From positions 6,440,001-6,504,000 of the forward strand of contig NZ_OX216966.1 in assembly GCF_945605565.1 (NCBI RefSeq): DNA of 64,000 bases, written 5' to 3'. Made by a program: the position numbers and the translations under genes. This DNA is from Paenibacillus dendritiformis (GTDB lineage: Bacteria > Bacillota > Bacilli > Paenibacillales > Paenibacillaceae). Shown piece after piece: positions 45,465 to 53,488 of this stretch. Each line of letters starts with the position of its first letter. The stretch's first letter is position 1. The notes below the pieces were generated by a model. The model was not told the DNA's origin. It saw only the letters and a list, made by a program, of their open reading frames with translations, and searched no databases.

Positions 45465-45497
45465 AGCCCATGCAGTCTGAAATCAGATGCATGGGCT
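45465..45497 (+). terminator. Terminator after the secreted paralogue
   Basis: AGCCCATGCA pairs with TGCATGGGCT around GTCTGAAATCAGA. It is a near copy of the hairpin at 44423. Confidence 0.75.
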
Positions 45498-45502
45498 ATC
45501 TA

Positions 45503-45746
45503 CTCCCCGGGCAATGGAGCACCATCGCCATCATAGCTAACTCTTCGCTTCGTTGGTATCGAGCCAAAAGTTCCGTAGAGAACTGCCCGTTACGGTACGC
45601 TGCACGTTCTCTCAGCGCTCATGGTGCCCCGCCCCCAACTGTTCCGTTGCTTATGCCTGCAACACTTGGTTCAGATGGGCCGAGGCTCCTTGCTGTGGCT
45701 CTTCTTTTTGCCATTTGCTTTTTACATAAGGATACGCACTTAGCTA
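45503..45746 (-). mobile_element. Decayed fragment of an IS256-family element
   Basis: Read on the minus strand, the left end AGCTAAGTGCGTATCCTTAT matches the left end of the intact IS256 at 21654, followed by AAAATGGCAAAAA- and GAGCCACAGCAAGGAGCCTCG-like words found there too. After a deletion the transposase frame continues LNQVLQA-stop-ATEQL, GHHER, AAYRNGQFSTELLARYQRSE, with a nonsense codon, frameshift and internal deletions, and ends near the terminator at 45497. It is inserted about 17 bases past the stop of the small peptide gene. Confidence 0.8.
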
Positions 45747-45762
45747 GCTCTCTCTAGCTCTC

Positions 45763-45861
45763 TTACCAAGGGTGGACACTTCCTGAACCGCCAGTAAACA
45801 TGGATGCTGTGGTGGTTATTATAACAGTGCTAAGAAGGACATTAAAAATTAGTTTTTTCAT
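45763..45861 (-). CDS. Candidate RRNPP signalling peptide precursor (32 residues)
   Basis: Begins eight bases after the stop of the HTH-TPR regulator gene. The 32-codon frame has a basic start and hydrophobic segment (MKKLIFNVLLSTVIITTTA) like a Sec signal, followed by a short exported tail ending GGSGSVHPW. This is the usual layout of Phr/PapR/NprX-type peptides encoded next to their receptors: export, trimming to a short C-terminal peptide, re-import by an oligopeptide permease, and binding to the TPR domain. There is no strong ribosome binding site of its own, so translation may be coupled to the receptor. The mature form is unknown. Confidence 0.65.
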   Translation of the reverse strand: MKKLIFNVLLSTVIITTTASMFTGGSGSVHPW

Positions 45862-45869
45862 TTTGTTTC

Positions 45870-47159
45870 TCACGCTAATTCCCCCAATTCTTTAACGATT
45901 CGTTGGTAGTAATTGCTTAACAGTTCTAGCGTAAACTGAGGTGAAACGTTATTCGTTAAATGGATATGCATAGCGGTATTGAGAACTTCTTTTTCCTTGG
46001 CTGCATCATCTACTTTGGAATACCAAAAGGCAGACTGAACCATATTCGTAATGCCTTTGCCGGTGTCGCCCGCAGCCAAATAATATTCTCCCTTGACTCG
46101 AAGATAATCAGCGTATGTAGCGCAAACTAACGGATTTCTCTCATCAACGGCAGCGGGAGTTGCCTTGTCGTTCTCCAAAACAACTTTAGCGCCTTCGAGG
46201 TTGCCCAGCTGTAAGTACAATTGCAGAAGTTGTTTGGTCGCCGGAATAACGGAGGCACTTCTGCACGTATCAAGAAATGATTCGAGCTGTTTGATTGCTT
46301 GGTTGACATTTCCTTTTTTTGCATTGAAGAATGCATCCATAAGTATGACATTATCTTTTGTTTGAGGGTATGTGAAATTTTTGTACTGTATAAGATACAG
46401 TTCTGACTCTTTATATGCTCCAATACTGAAATAAGCATCTATAAGGACACCGAGCGCATCTGCTTTATATTGGCTTTCTCCGCTTTTCAATACTTCTTTG
46501 CAATAATCAATGCACTCGTAATGATTGCTCAGGGTGTATGCATGAATGCCTAATTTATAATACAAACACACACGTTCCTCGGACGATAGGAAATCAACAT
46601 AATGCAGAATATACTTTCCAGTCTGGTAAGTTTCCTTCAATCTGCTGAAATCATTTCGTTCAATAAGATAACGTTGGTACATGCTTTTAGCTATGTAAGG
46701 CATAATGCCATGAGAACGTGAGTAATTAAGGATGAGGCCGTACAACGAAAGTTTGATGGAGTCATTATTGATGGAGTCTGTAGCACGATACAACTTTCCT
46801 ACTAAATACAGGGTATCTTCATTTGGTGCTTCAAGGAACTTTCCGGCTATTTTTGTTATCAACGACGGGTGCTCAAGTGTTGCCAACTCATTTTGCAAAA
46901 TAGCATATATGACTTCCGATTTGTGTCCAATCTCGATGTACTGTTCTACGATGTCACTATGGGGAATGCCTAATACTCCAGCGATGGACAAGATGGATTG
47001 AAAATCAGGGCGTTTAACCTCGCCGTTTTCAATTCTCGACAAGCTGCCCTTGTCAACGCCGACTGCTTCTTGCAGCTTCGACAGACTCATTTCTTTCTTC
47101 TTCCGATGGTACTGTATCAGCTCCCCCAAGCTCCTTGGCCTCGCAGCAACGGTACTCAC
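45870..47159 (-). CDS. HTH-TPR quorum-sensing regulator of the RRNPP type
   Basis: A 429-residue cytoplasmic regulator. The N-terminal XRE-type helix-turn-helix (SLGELIQYHRKKKEMSLSKL; VDKGSLSRIENGEVKRPDF, residues 11-65) is followed by about 350 residues of degenerate TPR helices (for example YKLGIHAYTLSNHYECIDYC and ALGVLIDAYFSIGAYKESEL). This is the arrangement of PlcR, NprR, AimR and the AloR-like proteins of Paenibacillus. It starts at GTG with AAGGAG eight bases upstream. The small exported peptide gene right behind it is the likely ligand source. Its own promoter overlaps an AT-rich dyad. Confidence 0.85.
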   Translation of the reverse strand: MSTVAARPRSLGELIQYHRKKKEMSLSKLQEAVGVDKGSLSRIENGEVKRPDFQSILSIAGVLGIPHSDIVEQYIEIGHKSEVIYAILQNELATLEHPSLITKIAGKFLEAPNEDTLYLVGKLYRATDSINNDSIKLSLYGLILNYSRSHGIMPYIAKSMYQRYLIERNDFSRLKETYQTGKYILHYVDFLSSEERVCLYYKLGIHAYTLSNHYECIDYCKEVLKSGESQYKADALGVLIDAYFSIGAYKESELYLIQYKNFTYPQTKDNVILMDAFFNAKKGNVNQAIKQLESFLDTCRSASVIPATKQLLQLYLQLGNLEGAKVVLENDKATPAAVDERNPLVCATYADYLRVKGEYYLAAGDTGKGITNMVQSAFWYSKVDDAAKEKEVLNTAMHIHLTNNVSPQFTLELLSNYYQRIVKELGELA

Positions 47160-47197
47160 AATCTCACTCCTTCAGTTTCAAATTACTGTTCACCTAT

Positions 47198-47235
47198 ATA
47201 TTACCATATAATTCGGGAAAAACAAACATTTGTTT
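47198..47235 (-). promoter_or_regulatory. Promoter and dyad of the RRNPP regulator
   Basis: On the minus strand TTGTTT (47225-47220) and TAATAT (47203-47198) are 16 bases apart. AAACAAACATTTGTTT (47220-47235) is a dyad with 7-bp arms that covers the -35, a plausible site for autoregulation. Confidence 0.5.
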
Positions 47236-47341
47236 ACATATTATCCATTTAGAAAGAGAAACAAAAAAAGACAAAAACCACAATGCGGTTTTGTCTTGTC
47301 GATTGATATCGTCTGACTATCTCTTTCCATCATATAAAACA

Positions 47342-47368
47342 AACCGGGACGCACGAGGCGCCCCGGTT
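47342..47368 (-). terminator. Terminator of the siderophore importer operon
   Basis: AACCGGG and CCCGGTT form the outer stem with GGCGC/GCGTC-rich inner part. The minus strand continues TGTTTTATATG. It lies about 35 bases past the binding-protein gene. Confidence 0.65.
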
Positions 47369-47401
47369 GCCGTTCCGGCTTAACTGCAAGCCGGCGATTG
47401 A

Positions 47402-48364
47402 TTATTGAATGGCCGCTCCGATTTCTTGCACCATGGCTTCGACGGAGACGAGGCCGCCTCCGGATAGGTACCAGTAGCTCGGATCGAGGTAGACGATATG
47501 TCCTTCCTTGTAAGCTTTGGTCTTCATGACCAGTTCGTTCTCTACGACTTGCTTCGCAGACGATTCGCCGCCGACGACGGCGCCTCTATCGATAACGAAC
47601 AGATAGTCCGGATCCTTCTCCACAATATATTCGAAGGACACAGGGTCTCCGTGAGTCGATGTTTTAATGTCTGGATCTACTGGCGTGAAGCCGAACACGT
47701 CATGGATAATGCCGAACCGGGAGCCGGCGCCATAGGCGCTGATTTTGCCGTCGTTCGCCAGAATGATAAGCGCGTTTTTGTTCGCCGCTGTCACTTTCTC
47801 ATTCAATTGCTTGATATCCGTATCGATCTTCGCAAGCTCCGCTTGTACTTCGGATTCTTTGTTGAAGATTTTACCAAGGTTTTCCGCGTTCTCTTTGAAG
47901 GACTCCATATAACGCTCCGTGTCAATATCCATGTAGATCGTCGGCGCGATGGCCTTGAACTCTTCATACGACGACGATTGTCTGCCGGCAATGATGATCA
48001 GGTCCGGCTTCAGGCCATGAATCGTCTCGAAATCCGGTTCCTTCAATCCGCCCGCATTCACATACTTCTCGTCCTCGAATTTTTTCAAGTAAGGAGGCAG
48101 GTTGTTCTTCGGCAGCGCCGCGATCTCCACGCCCAGCTTATCCAGGGAATCGACGACTCCATAGCTGAATACAACGACTTTGGACGGGTTCTTCTTCACT
48201 GGCGTTTCGCCCAGCTCATGCTTAATTACAATTTCTTCCGCCGTGTTGTTCGCTTCGGCTCCAGTAGGTGTCGTACCATTGCTGCTGTCTGTCTTATTGG
48301 AACCACATGCTGCAACGAGGGTTGCCATCATGGCTATAACCAGAATCAGGACTGTTTTCTTCAA
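47402..48364 (-). CDS. yclQ: Siderophore-binding lipoprotein (YclQ/petrobactin type)
   Basis: A 320-residue extracellular lipoprotein. The signal peptide ends in the lipobox LVAACGS. The mature protein has the two-lobed iron-siderophore-binding pattern: PSKVVVFSYGVVDSLDKLGV, LKPDLIIIAGRQSS, a long linker helix, ISAYGAGSRFGIIHDVFGF and VYLDPSYWYLSGGG. The order and content match Bacillus YclQ, which binds petrobactin and related catecholate siderophores. It is the last gene of the four-gene importer, and a gap of 120 bases before it may add a second promoter. Confidence 0.88.
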   Translation of the reverse strand: MKKTVLILVIAMMATLVAACGSNKTDSSNGTTPTGAEANNTAEEIVIKHELGETPVKKNPSKVVVFSYGVVDSLDKLGVEIAALPKNNLPPYLKKFEDEKYVNAGGLKEPDFETIHGLKPDLIIIAGRQSSSYEEFKAIAPTIYMDIDTERYMESFKENAENLGKIFNKESEVQAELAKIDTDIKQLNEKVTAANKNALIILANDGKISAYGAGSRFGIIHDVFGFTPVDPDIKTSTHGDPVSFEYIVEKDPDYLFVIDRGAVVGGESSAKQVVENELVMKTKAYKEGHIVYLDPSYWYLSGGGLVSVEAMVQEIGAAIQ

Positions 48365-48486
48365 TTTTTTTCACCTCTACCACGTATATTTATAACTATA
48401 TTTATCGCCGTTAATATCACAAATTCGTACTATTATGGCACGACAATGCGATATTACCGAACGGTGTGACCCCTTTTTGTGTCGAG

Positions 48487-49245
48487 CTATGCATAATAAA
48501 CGCAGATCTTGTTATCATTAAAGTTCTCGATGCTCATGTCCATATCATAAATGTCATGGAGAACCGCGCTGTCGATAATGTCATCGGTCGCGCCCTCCTT
48601 GATGACTTTGCCATTCTTCAATGCCACGATATAGTCGGAATAGCAGGAAGCAAAGTTGATGTCGTGAATGACGATGACGATCGTTTTGCCGAGCTCATTG
48701 ACGAGTCTGCGCAATATTTTCATAATCTGCACAGAATGCTTCATATCCAGATTGTTCAGCGGTTCGTCCAGCAAAATATACTCCGTGTTCTGCGCGATGA
48801 CCATCGCGATATAAGCCCGCTGCTTCTGCCCGCCGCTCAGCTGATCCAGATACTTGTGCTGCATTTCGGCAAGACCCATATATTCAATTGCTTCATCGAC
48901 GTACTTCCAGTCCTCGTCGGACAATCTCCCTTGCGAATAAGGGAAGCGGCCGAAGGAGACCAGCTCCCGGATCGTGAGCCGCAGGTTGATATGGTTCGAC
49001 TGCTTCAGAATCGAGATCTTCTTCGCCAGCTCCTTGCTGTCCCACTGGCTGATTTCTTTCCCGTCAATAAGCACTTCTCCGGAATCCTTCGAAATGAGCC
49101 TGCTTATGATAGACAGCAGCGTACTTTTGCCTGCGCCATTCGGACCGATGAACGACGTGATTTTTCGTTTGGCAATCGTAACCGAAATGTCCTCGATCAC
49201 GTTTTTGCCGCCATATTGTTTGGATACGCCTCTTACTTCTACCAT
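48487..49245 (-). CDS. yclP: Siderophore ABC transporter ATPase (YclP type)
   Basis: A 252-residue FepC-like ATPase with Walker A GPNGAGKSTLLSI, signature [13 protein letters not shown], Walker B EYILLDEPLNNLD and the switch His in VIHDINFAS. It drives the two permeases encoded upstream. Its start overlaps the end of the second permease by seven bases, a sign of tight coupling in one transcript under Fur control. Confidence 0.92.
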   Translation of the reverse strand: MVEVRGVSKQYGGKNVIEDISVTIAKRKITSFIGPNGAGKSTLLSIISRLISKDSGEVLIDGKEISQWDSKELAKKISILKQSNHINLRLTIRELVSFGRFPYSQGRLSDEDWKYVDEAIEYMGLAEMQHKYLDQLSGGQKQRAYIAMVIAQNTEYILLDEPLNNLDMKHSVQIMKILRRLVNELGKTIVIVIHDINFASCYSDYIVALKNGKVIKEGATDDIIDSAVLHDIYDMDMSIENFNDNKICVYYA

Positions 49246-50189
49246 GATTTGTTCTCCTTCAATAGAAGATAAATAAAGTAGACCCCGCCGACGAAATTGA
49301 TGATGACGCTAAGCGTCGTGGAGAAGGTGAATATCCGCTCCACAATGAGCTGGCCGCCCACAAGGGCGATAATGCTGATGAGGACGGAGCCGGCGATAAG
49401 ATAGCTGTGCCGGTACGTCTTCAGAAACTGATACGTTACGTTCACGACGAGCAAGCCGAGAAAAGTAATCGGCCCGACAAGCGCCGTGGAAATAGAGATA
49501 AGTACAGCGACGATAAAGAGCAGCCGCTTCACGACATAGTCGTAATTGACGCCGAGGTTGATCGCCTGCTCCCTGCCCAGCGAAAGCACATCCAGATACT
49601 TGATGAAGCGCAGAAAGTAGAGCGTGACGAGCAGAAGCAGCACGCCTCCCATAAGGAGCAGCTTCGTGTTGACATGGTTGAAGCTGGCGAACATTTTGTC
49701 CTGCACGATCATGAACTCTGCCGGGTCAATCAGAACCTGCATGAAGGTGGACATGCTTCCGAAAAAAGTGCCAAATATAATGCCAATAAGCAGCAGGAAG
49801 TATATGTTCTGGTTCTCGCCCTTGAATATAAGCTTGAACAGCAGGCCCGAGAATACAACCATGAGTCCGACGGACACCAGGAAGTCCACGTTGCTGTTCA
49901 TCATCATCAGCGTCTTCGAGCCAAATACGAAGATGACGATGGTCTGAATCAGCATATACAGCGAATCCAGGCCCAATATGCTCGGTGTCAGTATGCGGTT
50001 GTTCGTAATCGTCTGGAATACGGTTGTGGCAAATGCGATCGAAGCGCCGGTCAGGACAATCGCCAGTACTTTGATTGTTCTTTTCGGCAGCACGTAGTCC
50101 CAGTTGTCCCCCAGCTTGAAGAACAGGAACAACCCAATCAGCGTGAGAGCAAGGACAGCAAGAACCCCCGTTTTCGCTTTATAACCCAT
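49239..50189 (-). CDS. yclO: Siderophore ABC transporter permease (YclO type)
   Basis: A 316-residue FecCD-family permease with about eight to nine membrane helices. Family segments include TNNRILTPSILGLDSLYMLIQ and GPITFLGLLVVNVTYQFL near the ATPase-contact region. It overlaps the upstream permease by 11 bases and the ATPase by seven bases. It forms the channel with its partner permease. Confidence 0.9.
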   Translation of the reverse strand: MGYKAKTGVLAVLALTLIGLFLFFKLGDNWDYVLPKRTIKVLAIVLTGASIAFATTVFQTITNNRILTPSILGLDSLYMLIQTIVIFVFGSKTLMMMNSNVDFLVSVGLMVVFSGLLFKLIFKGENQNIYFLLLIGIIFGTFFGSMSTFMQVLIDPAEFMIVQDKMFASFNHVNTKLLLMGGVLLLLVTLYFLRFIKYLDVLSLGREQAINLGVNYDYVVKRLLFIVAVLISISTALVGPITFLGLLVVNVTYQFLKTYRHSYLIAGSVLISIIALVGGQLIVERIFTFSTTLSVIINFVGGVYFIYLLLKENKSW

Positions 50190-51132
50190 GTGCCCTTCTC
50201 CTCATTAACATATAGACGAAAATGGCGCTTCCGATGACACCGACGGTCAAGCTGATCGACAATTCATACGGGAAGATGATGATGCGCCCCAATATATCGC
50301 AGAACAGAACGAATACGGCCCCGAGAAGCGCGGTATGCGACAAGCTATTCTTCAAATTATCGCCTCTGTAAATGGAGACGATATTCGGAATAATGAGACC
50401 CAGGAAAGGAATCGTCCCAACGGTAAGCACGACCGTGCACGTAACGAGCGCGACCAGGATCAAGCCAATGTTGACCACGCGCTTGTAGTTGAGCCCGAGG
50501 TTTTTCGAGAAATCCTCGCCCATCCCCGCTACCGTGAACTTATTCGCATACAGGTATGCAATTACGATAAGCGGAATGCTGATATACAGCAGCTCATAGC
50601 GCCCCTTGATAATCATCGAGAAGTCGCCCTGCAGCCATGAGGACATGTTCTGAATCAAATCATACTTGTAAGCGAAAAAGGTGGAAATGGAACTGATAAT
50701 ATTCCCGAACATCAATCCGACGAGCGGAATGAAGATGGTATCTTTGAATTTGATTCGATCCAGTATTTTCATGAACAGCATCGTGCCTATCAAAGCGAAG
50801 ACGAACGCTACGAGCATCTTCACCAACGGGCTCGCCGTCGTGAACAGCATCAAGGAGACGAGTATCCCCAAGCGGGCCGAATCAAGCGTCCCTGCCGTCG
50901 TGGGCGAGACGAACTTGTTCCGGCTGAGCTGCTGCATAATCAGGCCGCATATGCTCATGCTGACCCCGGCGAGAATGATGCTGATAAGCCTTGGCACCCG
51001 ACTGACGAGAAAAGTATGAACCTTGTCGTCGTTCAGATTGAACAAATCCCATGGCTTAATGTCTATGACCCCGATAAACAGGGAAATAAAGGAAAACAGG
51101 ATAAGCGCAATAACCAGATATCTCTTCTTCAT
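50179..51132 (-). CDS. yclN: Siderophore ABC transporter permease (YclN type)
   Basis: A 317-residue FecCD-family permease with SRVPRLISIILAGVSMSICG and GTIPFLGLIIPNIVSIYRGDN, the family's conserved segments. The ATG at 51132 is preceded by AAGGAAAGAG. An upstream in-frame start at 51222 would translate across the Fur box and is rejected. It is the first gene of the yclNOPQ-like operon, whose promoter and Fur box lie directly upstream. Confidence 0.9.
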   Translation of the reverse strand: MKKRYLVIALILFSFISLFIGVIDIKPWDLFNLNDDKVHTFLVSRVPRLISIILAGVSMSICGLIMQQLSRNKFVSPTTAGTLDSARLGILVSLMLFTTASPLVKMLVAFVFALIGTMLFMKILDRIKFKDTIFIPLVGLMFGNIISSISTFFAYKYDLIQNMSSWLQGDFSMIIKGRYELLYISIPLIVIAYLYANKFTVAGMGEDFSKNLGLNYKRVVNIGLILVALVTCTVVLTVGTIPFLGLIIPNIVSIYRGDNLKNSLSHTALLGAVFVLFCDILGRIIIFPYELSISLTVGVIGSAIFVYMLMRRRAHGL

Positions 51133-51207
51133 GTCTCTTTCCTTATAAGTCAGAGTATAGGCGTTCCGGATGTATGGTCTGCATTCCCCGTGTTCACCCG
51201 CATGTAT

Positions 51208-51226
51208 AATAATGATATTCATTATC
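51208..51226. promoter_or_regulatory. Fur box of the yclNOPQ-like operon
   Basis: AATAATGATATTCATTATC differs from the 19-bp consensus at two positions only. It lies between the promoter and the first gene, so iron-loaded Fur should block transcription. Confidence 0.88.
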
Positions 51227-51249
51227 AGTAACGCGTTGTAACAGTTATG

Positions 51250-51277
51250 ATTATAGCGGTTCCCTCGGTAAAGTCAA
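51250..51277 (-). promoter_or_regulatory. Promoter of the yclNOPQ-like operon
   Basis: On the minus strand TTGACT (51277-51272) and TATAAT (51255-51250) are 16 bases apart, about 24 bases upstream of the Fur box. Confidence 0.7.
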
Positions 51278-51296
51278 TGGATTTGGCCAAAATAAT

Positions 51297-51311
51297 TGAG
51301 TATCGTTCTCA
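51297..51311. promoter_or_regulatory. Second, weaker Fur-like dyad
   Basis: TGAGTATCGTTCTCA resembles the 7-1-7 form of the Fur site and lies about 20 bases upstream of the -35. It may strengthen repression. Confidence 0.35.
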
Positions 51312-51541
51312 ATTAGAATCTTTATTATAATGAAATCATTTGATAAAAACGATTGGATTGGCTGCGGATGGAGCGATGCTTCATCCGTCACCGGGCTGCC
51401 AGCTCATGAGCAAGGCGTCCGCGCCTCGGCGCTGCAATGGGATAGCAGATCGCCTGTTCTGAGTCGCGGGGATACCGGCCAATAGAGGCCAAGAAGCTGA
51501 TATTCCCGCCTGTGAGGCTGGCCGGATGCAGCTAAGGGAAA
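51312..51541. other. Intergenic region, no gene seen
   Basis: About 230 bases between the importer promoter and the symporter terminator (the whole gene-free stretch is 51133-51591). A short GC-rich minus-strand frame has no coding character. Confidence 0.35.
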
Positions 51542-51566
51542 AGCCCGGTGAACGTATCACCGGGCT
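51542..51566 (-). terminator. Terminator of the DAACS symporter gene
   Basis: AGCCCGGTGA pairs perfectly with TCACCGGGCT; TTTTCCCTTA follows on the minus strand. Confidence 0.75.
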
Positions 51567-51591
51567 CTCACCTTTTCCGATCAAGGAATTA

Positions 51592-52785
51592 TCATAAGCT
51601 AGTGTTGGCAGACGGCTCTTGGCGTCCCCGCTTCTTCTTCACGGCGTGAATGATCTGTGCAATCGCACCGTCTCCGGTGACGTTGGCAGCCGTTCCGAAG
51701 CTGTCCTGTGCAATATAGAGCGCAATCGCTAAGCTAACCATTGCCTCATCGAAGCCGAGCATCGACTGGAATAATCCGATAGCCGCCATCACTCCGCCGC
51801 CTGGCACGCTGGGAGCGGCGATCATCGCGATGCCGAGCATGAATATGAAAGGCACCATGGTGCTCACCGTCAGCGGCACGCCATGAATGTATAGTATGGC
51901 GCTCGCGACCGAGGTAATCGTAACCGCCGATCCGGTAATATGAATCGTCGCGCACAACGGCACGACAAAGTTCGTTACTTCTTCGTCTGTCCCAAGCTTC
52001 TTCACTTGCTGCATCGTCACCGGAATCGTCGCCGCCGAAGATTGCGTGCCGAGCGCCGTGAGGTATGCCGGGAGCATCGTGCGCAGCATCGCCAGCGGGT
52101 TGCGCTTGTTCACTGCCCCTGCGATCGCATATTGGCACAGGATGACCACGAAATGCATCACGAGGATGACCGCGAATACCTTGACGAACACTTGCAGAAT
52201 GAACGCGACTTCGCCTGCCTGCGTCATATTCATGAAGAGCCCCGCGATATGAAACGGCAGCAACGGAATAATAATCGCTTGTATCGCCTTGGCTACGATG
52301 TCCTTGAATTCCAGCGAAGCGGTAAGAAGCGCGTTCGTCTTCACGAAGGTGATGCCGACCCCAATCAGGAAAGACAGCAGCAGCGCCGTCATAATGTCGA
52401 ACACGGGCGGCATAGGCAGCTCGAAGTAGGTGGTCAGCAGCATCTCCTCCGGATTCTTGGCTGCCAGCCCGGAAGCCCCGGACAGCAGCCAGGGAAAAGA
52501 CGAAGCCGCAACGCCATAAGCGAGCATCCCGGATAGCACCGTAGATACATATACGATAAATGCAGTCAATCCGAGGAGCTTCCCGGCTCCCCTGCCAAGC
52601 TCCCCGATCCCCGGAACAATAAAGCCCAAAATAATGAGCGGAATCAGGAAGCTCAGAAACTGACCAAATACATGATTTAATGTCGCAAAAATTCGTATGA
52701 ACCAGTCCGGCATAATAAGCCCTGCTCCAATGCCGAGCATAATCGCAATGACAATGCGCGGAAACAATCCCAATCGCATATTCAT
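51592..52785 (-). CDS. Dicarboxylate/amino acid:cation symporter (DAACS family)
   Basis: A 397-residue inner-membrane sodium- or proton-coupled carrier. It has about eight helices with the two re-entrant loops of the GltPh fold. The serine-rich loop appears as ALGTQSSAATIPVT, the NMDGT-like helix 7 as CATIHITGSAVT, and the second loop as AAPSVPGGGVMAAIG. These departures from glutamate carriers point to the SstT/dicarboxylate side or an unassigned substrate. GGGGAGAAGG precedes the ATG. It is monocistronic with its own terminator. Confidence 0.88.
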   Translation of the reverse strand: MNMRLGLFPRIVIAIMLGIGAGLIMPDWFIRIFATLNHVFGQFLSFLIPLIILGFIVPGIGELGRGAGKLLGLTAFIVYVSTVLSGMLAYGVAASSFPWLLSGASGLAAKNPEEMLLTTYFELPMPPVFDIMTALLLSFLIGVGITFVKTNALLTASLEFKDIVAKAIQAIIIPLLPFHIAGLFMNMTQAGEVAFILQVFVKVFAVILVMHFVVILCQYAIAGAVNKRNPLAMLRTMLPAYLTALGTQSSAATIPVTMQQVKKLGTDEEVTNFVVPLCATIHITGSAVTITSVASAILYIHGVPLTVSTMVPFIFMLGIAMIAAPSVPGGGVMAAIGLFQSMLGFDEAMVSLAIALYIAQDSFGTAANVTGDGAIAQIIHAVKKKRGRQEPSANTSL

Positions 52786-52925
52786 AGACCTTCTCCCCTC
52801 TGACTACCTGAGAAAAACAAGATTACTATTTCGTCTCCCCAGTAAATACAAATGTTCCTCTTGCGAGTACAGTTCAATATACTAACATATCAGACATGCA
52901 ATTGACAATTACCGAATACAAAAAA

Positions 52926-52949
52926 GCCCGATGAACGGATCATCGGACC
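52926..52949 (-). terminator. Terminator of the DUF3886 gene
   Basis: CCGATGA pairs with TCATCGG, and TTTTTTG follows on the minus strand. Confidence 0.7.
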
Positions 52950-52962
52950 TTCTCTTCTCATG

Positions 52963-53232
52963 TTATTTATACTTGCGCCAATCCATGCTGCTATTGTTCA
53001 ACAAATAATTGAAGTCATTGTCCAGCCGCTTCTGTTCTGCCGTACGGGCTTCCTCCGCCTGGCGTCTCGCGTCTTCCTTCCGCTGCACTTCCTCCGCCTT
53101 CAATACGGTAGCCTGCGCCTTCAGCTGCGCTACGACATCAGGCCGCAGCAGATCCTTCAGCGTCGCCGGCTGATCTTGGCCAGTTCGGGCAGTCCCTTGC
53201 GGAGCGGCGTTCCGGCCTCTCTTCTTCGCCAT
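52963..53232 (-). CDS. DUF3886 (YqkK-like) small protein
   Basis: An 89-residue, highly charged helical protein: TLKDLLRPDVVAQLKAQATV, then a long Lys/Glu/Arg/Ala helix (AEEVQRKEDARRQAEEARTA) and the end NNSSMDWRKYK. The final W-K-Y motif and size match the DUF3886 proteins of Bacillales, function unknown. The ATG at 53232 follows GAGGTGAGTGCG. Confidence 0.8.
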   Translation of the reverse strand: MAKKRGRNAAPQGTARTGQDQPATLKDLLRPDVVAQLKAQATVLKAEEVQRKEDARRQAEEARTAEQKRLDNDFNYLLNNSSMDWRKYK

Positions 53233-53440
53233 CGCACTCACCTCATCCCTATTATAGCAGAATCTCCCTCATGCAGCACTGCTGTCATGGACTGTCGGGA
53301 GCCCTGCTGCCTGTGCGTGTTATGACGTTCGGTCCGTTATGACGTTCGGTCTGTTATTGGTTCCACAAATACGATATGAGCGCCGCTCTGCCCTAATCCA
53401 CTGCTCAGGAAAATTCCCCCTTGTCACCTTTCAAGTTCTA

Positions 53441-53474
53441 ATGTATCTTTATGATATATATCATTATGATACAT
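53441..53474. promoter_or_regulatory. Long operator dyad upstream of the PadR gene
   Basis: ATGTATC ... GATACAT, with ATGATATATATCAT at the centre: a 34-bp, almost perfect palindrome that also overlaps TATATA, a candidate -10. The ATGT-N-ACAT ends fit PadR operators. It ends 14 bases before the padR-like start, so autorepression is expected. Confidence 0.75.
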
Positions 53475-53488
53475 TAGAAGGTGATACA

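Noticed and set aside
51133..51222. N-terminal extension of the YclN-like permease
   Set aside because: It would translate through the Fur box and promoter-proximal region. The internal ATG at 51132 has a ribosome binding site and matches the family start.
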